Shown here: positions 1-9,521 of the stretch, piece by piece | Layout: every line of letters starts with the position of its first letter | Numbering within the stretch: the stretch's first letter is position 1 | Assembly (NCBI GenBank): GCA_963281255.1 | Contig: OY725498.1 | Span: forward strand, 3,720,001-3,784,000 | DNA: 64,000 nucleotides | DNA from: Aphrocallistes beatrix | Lineage: Eukaryota; Porifera; Hexactinellida; Sceptrulophora; Aphrocallistidae | Direction of reading: 5' to 3' | The notes under the pieces: generated by a model | Told to the model about the DNA's origin: nothing | Seen by the model: only the letters and a program-made list of their open reading frames with translations | The model's database searches: none | Made by a program: the position numbers and the translations under genes

Positions 1-99
1 CATCAATTGAAGAAAACATATTCCTATTTCCTTTTTAACTTTGGAGATTTGAACCTCGAATCCATCATCTTCTGAAGAGATAACGTCTGCTGTTGCCAT
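1..99 (-). CDS. First exon of a coiled-coil/NHL-family gene (partial, runs off left edge)
   Basis: Reading leftward from an ATG at 99, 33 codons are open to the window edge. They begin MATADVISSEDDG and match, codon for codon, the start of the NHL pseudogene at 5233. This is therefore the 5' end of a second, divergently oriented member of the same family. The NHL propeller would lie outside the window, so whether this copy is intact cannot be judged. It lies inside the left arm of an inverted repeat, so its upstream sequence (100-345) is shared with the paralogue. The homology is seen directly. The NHL assignment is inferred from the paralogue. Confidence 0.6.
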   Translation of the reverse strand, partial: MATADVISSEDDGFEVQISKVKKEIGICFLQLM

Positions 100-345
100 G
101 AAAGAAATAATATAATTCTAAATTTAAATCTTTCGTTAATTTTAGGCTTGCATGGACAAAAGGACCTAACAGTTATCGCATGGCTGTGGAATTAGAGGCG
201 AAACACAAATTCAATTTCCAGCAGTTAGTGTGCCTATTAGAGGTAATTATAAATTTTCCTTTACTAAGGTCTGACAAATTTTATTATTCTGTGTCCTATA
301 GTAGTATATTAGAACCATGATCCAATATAAAACAGGACCGGAACC
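1..345. repeat. Left arm of a long inverted repeat (partner 4998-5333)
   Basis: Bases 1-345 are the reverse complement of about 4998-5333 with few differences. The arm covers the first exon and upstream region of an NHL-family gene. It starts at the window edge, so the true arm is longer. The inner end falls in a GATCCAATATAA palindrome followed by an AGGACCGGA segment. A further 20-bp match (about 1288-1310 with 4943-4965) suggests the duplicated block continued inward before a MITE and other changes disrupted it. Confidence 0.85.
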
Positions 346-646
346 ACCGGTACGGTTGATCAGGACCACTTCAAACCTGGTGCATATGGCCTTAACAGTA
401 CAGGGCACAGTGCTGAAATGAGTATTGATTCAAGACGTAATTGTTTAAAAGATAATGATTAAACTGAAATGACACTCACCTCCCTGATTTGTGACGTTCA
501 CTCAATAGTATTAATGTTTAACTGAAAGATTTAGCTAGTTTCAAGCTCTAAATGACTTCTTAGTGCGTGAGGAATTCTTGAGGACAAGCATCATAAGACT
601 TTTGTGTTCCTCGTTATGTTCAACATTGCTTCTTTGGTGCCCTCAA

Positions 647-1220
647 CAGGGGCGGATCCAGGATTTCACGAAAGGGGGGGCCCAATTTGAATAATTATAT
701 TAAAACCCATATCAAATGACCATTTGCATATACTATACTAAGATTCATAATATTTTTTAGTATGTAATACTGTGCCACTGTATTACCACTAGAGACTGAA
801 AACTAGCAGCTGCTGATGGCTAGCACTCAGTCTCATCACCTGCGTTATCTAATATATTTCTTAACTTCATCAAGCGTGGTCTTTTGATGGCAAACCGATC
901 TACAATCTCAGAATACGTGAGATTATGTCTTTGTGGACATAAAGAAGAATTAAATCATTTAATCGTTCTTCACCCATTGAGCTACGGAGTTCCGTCTTTA
1001 CATATGCCAGGGCAGAATTGGCCCTCTCAACAGTAGCAGATGTCACTGGTGCTATTAACAAAAGGTCGATGTTTTTCTAGATTGCCTTTCTAGATTGGCC
1101 TAAAGAAAATGGGGGCTCCAAATATGTAACAAGGAATATACTACTACGAGAACGAGTGCATTAGGCTAGTCCTCGAAGGGGGGGCCCAGGCCCCCTGGGC
1201 CCCCCCTGGATCCGCCTATG
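647..1220. mobile_element. hAT-like MITE with GGGCGGATCCAGG ends
   Basis: The segment begins CAGGGGCGGATCCAGG and ends with the near reverse complement (CCTGGATCCGCCTATG). Both ends carry a run of G followed by GGCCC. It has no coding capacity. The flanks share CTCAAC, a degenerate trace of a target duplication. The rest of 350-1500 holds no gene. A short direct repeat of TTGAGCGAAAC occurs at 1331-1372. Confidence 0.6.
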
Positions 1221-1521
1221 CTCAACCACAAAGTACTCCTATACTACCTCACAACTGCTAATGACACATTGATATTCACATATAATAAGAAAGAGCATTC
1301 AGAGGTTTCCTGAGGGATTTGTCCCCAGTTGAGCGAAACTTAATTGAGCGAAACCTAATTGAGCGAAGTATTAATGATAGCCAGGATTAGACTTGAATTT
1401 TCTATAGCGTGTGGTGCGCCTGCATTTGTCCGAAAACTTCTTAACTTCTTAACCTTTCCTACTATACCTTCTGCCAAATTGGTGGGATAAGGCCTAATTT
1501 GAAGTAGGAATAAGGTTTTAG

Positions 1522-2672
1522 CATAGCCTACTGTATATAAGGCCTCACAGTAACTTGCGGATTTGGGACTAGGGATGCGGTAGAAGATGGTTGAACTAAT
1601 ACATGAGCTGCCTTAAATCATTAACAAAGCACAATAGAGCTTAGGAATGTTTTACCAGCATATATAAATATGGTGTCAAAGTACCCGTATCCATTGTTAA
1701 AATTTAGATTAGTCACCATATGGTTGCGCAATAGGTTATATTTGTGACAAATTTTGTGATTAGGCCGTTTAGGGGCACTTCTAAGTGTTTTTATTATAAT
1801 TTTTTCATGGAATGTTGCAGTGTTCCCTCTAAGGCCGGCCGATATTTTGGTAATTTGGTGGACGGCCGGCCGATTTTGACTGGATTTCGGCCGATGCCCA
1901 GCCGGTCGGCCCGAAATTTTTTGATCCTTAGAGGGAACCCTGGAATGTTGGTACATTCCAGTGTTGCGATGGAAACGTGTTTTGGTCAGTTGAGGTTATA
2001 TCTTGAATACCGCGATAGCTAGACATTCAAATGTAATTCCATTTGATAGCGAATAGACTATTTCCTATTAAGCGATAATATAATTTCGACCTCTAAATTC
2101 AATGGTTTACGAGATATTCGACAAATTACCAAATGTGACCAATATGATACATTGTCGAATATCTCGTAAACCATTGAATTTAGAGGTCAAAATTATATTA
2201 TCGCTTAATAAGAAGTAGTATATTCGCTATCATATGGAATTACTTTTGAATGTTTAGCTATTACAGTTTTCAAGATATAATCCCAACTGACCAAAACACG
2301 TTTCCATAGCAACACTGGAATGTACCAACATTCCATGAAAAAATTCCAAATTTTTCGTATTAACTCATTCACATCTCAGTTCTATGCGAAAAAAATTATA
2401 ATAAAAACACTTAGAAGTGCCCCTAAACGGCCTAATCACAAAATTTGTCACAAATATAACCTATTGCACAACCATATGGTGACTAATCTAAATTTTAACA
2501 ACGGATATGGGTACTTTGACACCATATTTATATATGCTGATAATATATTCCTAAGCTCTATTGTGCTTTGTAAATGATTTAAGGCAGCTCATGTATAGTT
2601 CAACCATCTTCTACCGCATCCCTAGTCCCAAATCCGCAAGTTACTGTGAGGCCTTATATACAGTAGGCTATG
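1522..2672. mobile_element. Large palindromic (foldback) element with P-like terminal repeats
   Basis: The two halves are reverse complements around a centre near 2136. The ends read CATAGCCTACTGTATATA followed by AGGCCTCACAGTA and then an AGGGATGCGGT block. The same ordered blocks form the terminal repeats of the THAP transposon at 6344-8688, so this looks like a non-autonomous relative. The left arm carries an extra GC-rich stretch at about 1828-1925, itself repeating GGCCGGCCGAT, that the right arm lacks. Short open frames in both arms mirror each other and are not genes. Confidence 0.75.
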
Positions 2673-2975
2673 GTTTCGCTCAATTAACACGAATGGGGCC
2701 AAGCAGGGTTGCTAGATTTAGAAATGTCCAGAACCGGACACATAGAATTTAATTTTTGATTATCAATATAGACGAGTTCTTAGATGTGCTTATCCTACTA
2801 CATATCAATTTAAGATTAAGATATACCTACAGTATGTACAAAAATATTTGAACATATTCGATGGAGCATTTTAGTACCTGGGCTAAAATAAATTCTAAAA
2901 GGTCAGTAGATTGCAAACTCTAATATTTGACGAACTCACATTATCCAGTTAAGTCATTTGGGAAGGGAATCCATA

Positions 2976-3388
2976 AAATATGGTGTCCCTTTTGGAGAAT
3001 CTTTTTGGTTGCCCGTTCCTAGCAACGGCCTGGAATGTTGAAAAATTCTGATCTCTAAATTTTGAGGAACCATATCGAGTGACCCCTTGTTCTTCTCGGC
3101 TAGGTTCAGCGAGTACGAATATGCTAATTAGAATGCTCTGATATGTCATATGTGGAATATATGAAAGTTTTGTGGTATGCCATAGTGGAAGGTATAGTTG
3201 AATGTGGTAAAACATTCATATATTCTACATATGATATATCAGAGCGTTCTAATTAGCATATTCGTACTCGCTAAACCTAGCCGAGAAGAACAAGGGGTCA
3301 CTCGATATGGTTCCTTTTTTCAACATTCCAGGCCGTTGCTAGGAACGGGCAACCAAAAAGATTCTCCAAATATGGTCAATATATATAT
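2976..3388. repeat. Second palindrome, arms about 180-200 bp
   Basis: Bases 2976-3176 are the reverse complement of about 3208-3388, centred near 3190. The arms share GGTTGCCCGTTCCTAGCAAC and GAGTGACCCCTTGTTC. The left arm has a 20-bp segment (about 3038-3058) missing on the right. The unrelated 1522-2672 palindrome lies 300 bp away. Frames inside the palindrome mirror each other. Nothing gene-like is seen between 3389 and 3831. Confidence 0.8.
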
Positions 3389-3831
3389 CAAATTGCTGGA
3401 AATTTCGTGCTGGACACGAATTTAACAATCAAAATATGATCTGGTGTGATTAGAAGAAGTTATTGATAGAGGACAATTCGGGCAATACTATCGGACGTGA
3501 TAATTTGGGGCCAGCTGTCATGGCTGACATAGGCATCGTTTCATGTGGCCCAATATCCAAAAATGTTCATAGTATATCAATGTACATGTGTACCAATTTT
3601 GGTGCTTTTATCACAAAATGCACAATTGTTTTGCTATGCCGCACCACTATTTCTCTTCTTTGTCGCCTGACTAGATGGCGTGATCCACGTAAATCTGAAC
3701 CTGATACTGAGACAGTCACTTATACCCACATATCCTTCCTATAAAAAGATGTACTAAGCACATCTAGCATTTCCCAACACTAATTCTAATCCCTTTAAGC
3801 AAACAGTTAGATTTCTCTTCTAAAACAAGAA

Positions 3832-4728
3832 ATGACATACCTATTCCCTAAAACCTCACATCTTGAAGATTCCGATACTCGAGTAGGCCGCAGTCTCGAC
3901 CACTTGACTGCAGTAGCAAAGAAAGGAAACAGCAAACTCGGAGAACTCGACTCTCCTAGAGGTGTGGCCATTGATTCCAAATCCAACCACATTTATATCG
4001 CAGCAGGATTGAACAATACCTCAAGGGTATCAATTTTCTCAGAGACGGGTGACTTCGTGAAATCATTCTCACATATACACATGCGCAGGCCATACGGTAT
4101 AGCGATCCATCAAGAACACGTCTACTTGACGGACACAAAAGCCAACTCTATACTCCATTTTAAAGTTGCGCCAGAAATCGAAATTGTCGGTAAACAAGGG
4201 GGCAGAGGGTCTGGATTTGGGGATTTCGATGAGCCTAGACAGCTCGCTGTCTCTATTAATGGAGAAGTCTTTGTCGCTGATCGCAACAACCATCGAATCC
4301 AAATTCTGGATAGTGACCTCTTCTACCAGCGACACATATCGCACCACTCCTTGAAAAGACCCTGTGACGTTCAACTGACGCCAAATGAAGTCTACACTCT
4401 TAGCGATATCAACTCTCCTTGTATCCACTTATTTACTAAAGCCGGAGAGATCATCCGCTCTCTAATCACTAGTGGTTATGATTTAGGAATGCAGGTTAAC
4501 CACCCTTCCTTCTTCTGTTTGGACTCGGACGGGAATTTATTTATCAGTGATCGGATCGCAGACCAAATCAAAATATTCTCTAAAGACGGTGCACTCCTGC
4601 AAACGATAGGAGAACGAGGTCATGAGGTGGGAATGTTCAAGTATCCATGCGGAATAGCTCTAATAAATCTCAAATTAGTAGTGGTGTCTCTTAATCCTAA
4701 ATGCGGGCTACAAATATTTTCTTGGTAG
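3832..4728 (+). CDS. NHL-repeat beta-propeller protein
   Basis: This 298-residue protein has at least five NHL-type blades. Their signatures include LDSPRGVAID, MRRPYGIAIH, FDEPRQLAVS followed by EVFVADRNNHRIQI, LKRPCDVQL and FCLDSDGNLFISDRIADQIKIF. NHL propellers bind protein or RNA. In TRIM-NHL proteins they follow RING, B-box and coiled-coil segments. Here the coiled coil seen in the paralogue at 19546 is missing. An in-frame stop at 3808 closes the frame upstream of ATG 3832, so either this is a short single-exon gene or an upstream exon was lost. The frame is intact and ends in a hydrophobic blade like its paralogues. The cellular role is unknown. Confidence 0.8.
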   Translation: MTYLFPKTSHLEDSDTRVGRSLDHLTAVAKKGNSKLGELDSPRGVAIDSKSNHIYIAAGLNNTSRVSIFSETGDFVKSFSHIHMRRPYGIAIHQEHVYLTDTKANSILHFKVAPEIEIVGKQGGRGSGFGDFDEPRQLAVSINGEVFVADRNNHRIQILDSDLFYQRHISHHSLKRPCDVQLTPNEVYTLSDINSPCIHLFTKAGEIIRSLITSGYDLGMQVNHPSFFCLDSDGNLFISDRIADQIKIFSKDGALLQTIGERGHEVGMFKYPCGIALINLKLVVVSLNPKCGLQIFSW

Positions 4729-4997
4729 TCAATTTTATTGATTGTTTTGTTGTATCTATTTTTAATAAGTTATGTGAATTTCAACTTTCTTTACTTCCTA
4801 GTTCCTACTAATGATTTTATTTAAGATAAGTATCAGATAGCTGAGCTCTAAATATCTGTATTTTTCTTCCACTTAACAGCTCTAGGCACGTGACACGCCC
4901 TCAGATAGTCGGCTTACTCGCTGAATTCGGTTATAGGTTGGTTCCTCAGGAAACCTCTGAATGCAGAGTAGAGAAACGTCACAAATCGGTTCCGGAT

Positions 4998-5333
4998 CTC
5001 CGGTCCTGTATTATATTGGATCATGGATCTAATATAATACAGGACACATAATAATAAGATTTGTCAGAACTTAGTAAAGGAAAATTTATAATTACCTCTA
5101 ATAGGCACACTAACTGTTGGAAATATGAATTTGTGTTTCGCCTCTAATTCCACAGCCATGCGATAACTGTAGATGTCCATGCAAGCCTAAAATTAACGAA
5201 AGATTTAAATTTAGAATTAAATTATTTCTTTCATGGCAACAGCAGACGTTATCTCTTCAGAAGATGATGGATTCGAGGTTCAAATCTCCAAAGTTAAAAA
5301 GGAAATAGGAATATGTTTTCTTCAATTGATGGA
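4998..5333. repeat. Right arm of the inverted repeat shared with 1-345
   Basis: This is the reverse complement of the left window edge. It contains the upstream region and first codons of the NHL pseudogene, so the two family members were divergently arranged around about 4.6 kb. The stretch 4729-4997 shows no gene. Confidence 0.85.
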
Positions 5334-6593
5334 TTGTTTGAAAGAGAGAGAGAGAGAGAAAGCTGTTAAACGAATTGGAAGAGATTCTAAACACTTACAG
5401 AAGAGAAAGAGATAAATACAAACAATCTCTAACAGAGCTTGAACAAGTCTCACATTATACTAGGGACAAAATGAAATCTGAAAACCTTAAAGGAATTCAG
5501 GAGTCTATCATCAATCTAACAACAGAGAAAAGGAAAGAATTTGAATCTCAGTTCGAATCTAAACACGTCAGTCTCGACTTTGACAAGACAATATTGGAGT
5601 TAGCTGGTACTATTGGTAGACTTACTGTTACTAACTCTACTTCTGTAGTATCTAGCCTACCTGTAGTAGATTATGAGGGAAAAGTGACTCCTGTACTCAG
5701 TATAGGAGGAACATCAGGTGGTAAGGAAGGACAATTCTATAATCCTCGTGGAGTAGCAGTGCACTACCAGACTGGTAATATTTTCGTTGCAGATCTCAGT
5801 AACAACAGAGTGCAAGTATTCGACAAAGATGGAAAGTATTTATTCAAGTTTGGAGATAGAGATGGAGCTGGTAAGATGAATTCTCCTCTTTCCATTGCTT
5901 TCTACCAAAAGAAAGTGTTTGTATCTCAGCATGGAGTTGGTTGTTTGTTAGTTTATGAATTGAATGGAACACTCCTGAAACAGATAGGAACTCCAGGGAA
6001 TGGAGAAGGACAGTTAAAATTCCCATATGGCATTACTATCCATAAATCGAATGGAGATATATTTGTGTGACTTTGGTAATAATCGAGTCCAAATATTCTC
6101 TAAAGATTTCCTATTCAAGTCTCAGTTTGGAAAAGGAATACTGAAGTCTCCTACTGACATAAAACTAACCAACGAGTACATTTATGTACTGAACTACACT
6201 AATCCTTTCCTCTATTCTTTCAACTATAACCTAGCTCAGGTACAGAATGCTGTTCTCAATTCTATTTCCAAACATTTGACGTGTTCCTACTTATTCTGTA
6301 TAGATGGTGCTGGTAACTTTATTATATCAGATTATAACCAACAAGGCCTACTTAACTCAGGCCTCACAGTAGAATGGAAATATTGTACCAGGGATGCAGT
6401 CGAAGCCGGTAATTGTTAATTAACCACAATATTTTATTCATGTTTATCTATTCACAATTACCCATAACATTTTCATACAATCATGTTCGTATATACTTTA
6501 ATTTGTAAAAATAGTATTCATATATAATTTAATCATAATAATAAATATTTACATACATTTCTTTTTTGCACTAGCTACGTACTTACATTTGAA

Positions 6594-8167
6594 ATGCCGA
6601 CCAGTTGCTCGGCATCTGGCTGCAAGTGTAACTACAAGTCTGAAGATCTTGTGACTCTTTTCAAGATGCCGCAGAAACCAGATCAACTTAGACATGCTTG
6701 GGTTCGGGCACTCCGCAGAGATTATATAGACGAGTTAAGGCTGTTTACGTCTGCATGAAGTACTTTACGACTGAAGATATCGAGTACACGCACAAGGTTC
6801 CCAACCTAGAGTGAACCCAAAGCTGAGGGATGATGCTGTACCAGTCTTTCTACCAGGATGTCCCTCATACTACTCCCAATCTGCAGCTAAGCGAAGTCGT
6901 CGGTCTCTCGACTCAAAAGATGACGAGTTCCTCAATCAAGCATTGACACTTAGCCTGAGATCTGATCCAGAAGAAAAAGAGAGATTCAAGGTTAGCTGCT
7001 TCCAGGAAATTCAAGGTAAGTTATCACTTATTTCTTTACCTAAAACCTGGTCATTATGGTACCCAGATGAACATAGCTTGATTTTTATGCGTCCTAGTTT
7101 AGAGAATTCTAGTATATTCGTTGATGTTTATTTGGTAGTAACGTTCGATCTTTCTATCAAGGTCTTTTATAAAAATTCGACAACTTGAATCACTTATGAA
7201 TGAAATTTCTAGTGCGCCTTATCGATGTGAGCCATCTAAGAATTCTGAATCTACTGCTTCCCATATATCATCAGCGAATGTTCATATCCAACAAGCCATT
7301 GATATTATGTATACCAGTTCGGATGTGGAAACATCTGAGCATCCAGAAATTTGTCGACTCCAATTCATTCAATGCCAATTAGAAAACAGTCTTGTTCCCA
7401 AAAATAGACGTAGATACAACATACTCACACAATATTATCTCTTAAAGTTAAAACACATCTGATCTCGCCAGCTTGTTATAAGTATCTCCAGCACATGCCT
7501 TGCCTATCACTTCCTCACTTCAATACAAAAATTGTACTCTTCATTTGGGCTCGAAAATGAATTCTTTCCATTCCTGAGGCAAGCAACGTGTTCTTTTTCG
7601 AATGAACAAAAACATGTCATCCTTCAAATGGATGAAATTCACGTAAAACCCGGTACAGCAGAACTCGGTTAGTACGTACTCGGGATACAACGTACTTCTG
7701 TTTAGTACGTACTTATTTCTCTGAACCAGAATTCATTTATTATATAGATTCCTATGTAATATCAACTCGGTTAGTACGTACTTACGGATAGTACGTGCTT
7801 TTTTTCCGCTTCCTGGAGGGGTACGTACTAACCGAGTTCTACTGTATATCATACAAGGGAGGCAAAATTATGGGATACAATATATGTCCAGATAATCCTA
7901 CGAAAACTGTAATTGTTATCATGGTCTCTAGCCTTCAGAAAAAATGGTCCTGCATTGTTCGTCTGTTACCATGAAGGGCCAGCGAGGAAAATTCTAGTCG
8001 AGCTTGCTTTAAACTCAATAGTAGATAGCAATGATTGTGATGTCTGGGAAAATACATGTCCTTCCTGCAATATTCCTCGTTTTTCGATTCTACGTAGGTT
8101 GTTATTTGTTTCAGGAAATTGTACAAGTATGATAGCTAATAAAGTAAAAAATATAATTCCATGGTAG
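6594..8167 (+). pseudogene. Decayed THAP/P-type transposase
   Basis: ATG 6594 opens a THAP zinc-finger start (MPTSCSASGCKCNY). The frame is lost near 6735, where the region following (VYVCMKYFTTEDIEY) has Tyr in place of the zinc-binding His of the C-x2-H pair. Further fragments include KNRRRYNILTQ at about 7400, MDEIHVKPG at 7631 and the continuation YKGGKIMG after the nested MITE. A C-terminal part at 7975-8160 (DVWENTCPSCNIPRF, NCTSMIANKVKN) follows. The same fragments occur in the same order in the copy at 37364. Many stops and shifts make it non-functional. Confidence 0.8.
7656..7844. mobile_element. 189-bp TA-flanked MITE nested in the P-like element
   Basis: The segment starts CAGCAGAACTCGGTTAGTAC and ends with the reverse complement GTACTAACCGAGTTCTACTG, with TA on each side (7654-7655, 7845-7846). 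TA flanks and a CAG start are typical of Tc1/mariner-pogo MITEs. Joining the flanks restores the transposase reading frame, which proves insertion. Related copies occur at about 60965-61106, with a possible fragment at 51800. Confidence 0.85.
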
Positions 8168-8830
8168 TATGTAGGGGAATTGAAAAACTTAAATTGAAAA
8201 ATTTAACTCTTAATATCCTTATATTTTAATATACGCAGTATATGTTTAACTTTATTTTTCTTTATCTAGTTCAGCTGTAAGCGCGGCCAACCTTTCTCAC
8301 ACGCCAGTAACTCAACCCTCAATTTGTTAACCGGAGACAACAACAGAGCTAAAATGCTCGAAAGAAAGTTTATGAATTGTAAAACTGTTTTAAATTTTTA
8401 ATACATTATTAATTGTGATTGTAATAGTATTGTCTTGTTTATTTCAATTATTTAAATGAAATATATGAAATCACTTCAATACTCAATATAGTATAGTATG
8501 ATGGAGACATTTAAAATAGAAATTAATGGGGTTAGATCAAATGTGAACGCTCAAGGCTATCACTCAAATCATTATGTACTAAAATTACCACGAAATATTG
8601 AAAAGTTGGTATTTCATTGTTCGGCTTCGATCGCATCCCTGGTCCAAATTTCACATTCTACTGTGAGGCCTGAGTTAAGTAGGCCATGCCAACACGCTAT
8701 TTTTCTATTCAATCAAGAAGGAGATTTATTTCATAAAATCACTGATGGCATACAGAGTCCTTTTGGTGTCACACTAGATGCAAGAGGGAGAATCATCCTC
8801 ACAAATTCCCACCGTCTTCTGATATTCTAA

Positions 8831-9521
8831 TTATTTCAGAATATTCCTGCTTCATTCGTATTTTTATCTGTTTTATTTTGAATTTTCATTTTAGTATTTT
8901 GTTGGATTAACTTTAGAATTACAGACATTGCTATATGTATTTATAATGATCCATTTCTTTGATCTAGACTTAACCGAATTGCTATCGATGTTTAAAAAAA
9001 AAATATTTTATGAAGAGTAACTTAGGTTAAGATGTGGAATACTGAATCTCAATGTAAACAGTAATGTAACCAAGAATGGCGCTGCTACGAATTTTAATTA
9101 CTATTTTGTGGGAAAGTGAGAATTATTCTTACTTTATATTATAAATACATCTTCATTCCATGAAAAAACTAGTGCTGTAACGAAGTAGCCTATCCCAAGG
9201 TTACTCTGACTTAGGTTGTACCCCGGAAAGTTTATTACAGGAGGCAAGTTACTTCGTTACAGGCCTTATATACATTATTATTATTTCCTTACTGAAAGAT
9301 GTCCGTTGCCTCATGAACTGGCGCCGATGGAAGGGATCTGGGCACCCCCTCCTCCACCAGGCCGAAAGGGTGGGGTTACTAAAACTGTCCAATTCGTGAA
9401 ATTGTGAAATCTTTGATATTACGCTAGTCAAACCATTGTTAACCCTCCTAATGCATACTTTTATTCTCAAAAAGAGAAACTTTCAAAAGAATAATTGATT
9501 TCTTCCTGGTTAACTTCAAAG
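8831..9521. other. Intergenic, no supported feature
   Basis: The DNA is AT-rich between the NHL pseudogene and the dehydrogenase. A 60-bp GC-rich patch near 9320-9380 (CACCCCCTCCTCCACCAGG) stands out but has no coding support. No promoter motif can be assigned with confidence. Confidence 0.4.

Larger units (their letters stand above)
6344..8688 (+). mobile_element. P-element-like THAP transposon, copy 1, inserted in an NHL gene
   Basis: The ends are inverted repeats of about 65 bp. The left reads GCCTACTTAACTCAGGCCTC, then ACAGTAGAATG, then CCAGGGATGCAGTCGAAGCC. The right end at 8620-8685 is the near reverse complement. CCAACA occurs directly outside both ends (6338-6343 and 8689-8694), fitting a decayed 8-bp target duplication as made by P elements. 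The host NHL frame can be followed across the insertion. Inside are fragments of a THAP domain and a P-type transposase, all frameshifted, plus a nested MITE at 7656-7844. Confidence 0.85.
5233..8830 (+). pseudogene. Coiled-coil/NHL gene broken by two frameshifts and a transposon
   Basis: The ancestral reading starts at ATG 5233 (MATADVISSEDDG), followed by a coiled coil to about 5560 and NHL blades such as GQFYNPRGVAVH and NIFVADLSNNRVQVF. The frame shifts inside a GA-rich microsatellite at 5343-5360. It shifts again near 6066, where GTGTGAC appears two bases shorter than the frame requires. The next blade (CDFGNNRVQIFSKD) follows in the other frame. At 6343 the blade FCIDGAGNFIISDYNQ is cut by the P-like element. 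It resumes at 8689 with HAIFLFNQEGDLFHKI and ends at 8830. Apart from these breaks the family pattern is well kept, which suggests recent inactivation. The single-base and two-base changes could be assembly errors. The insertion is not. Confidence 0.85.

Noticed and set aside
3463..3744. 93-codon frame between the palindrome and the first NHL gene
   Set aside because: Starts at TTG, has no homology to neighbours or recognisable motif, and lies in repeat-flanked DNA.
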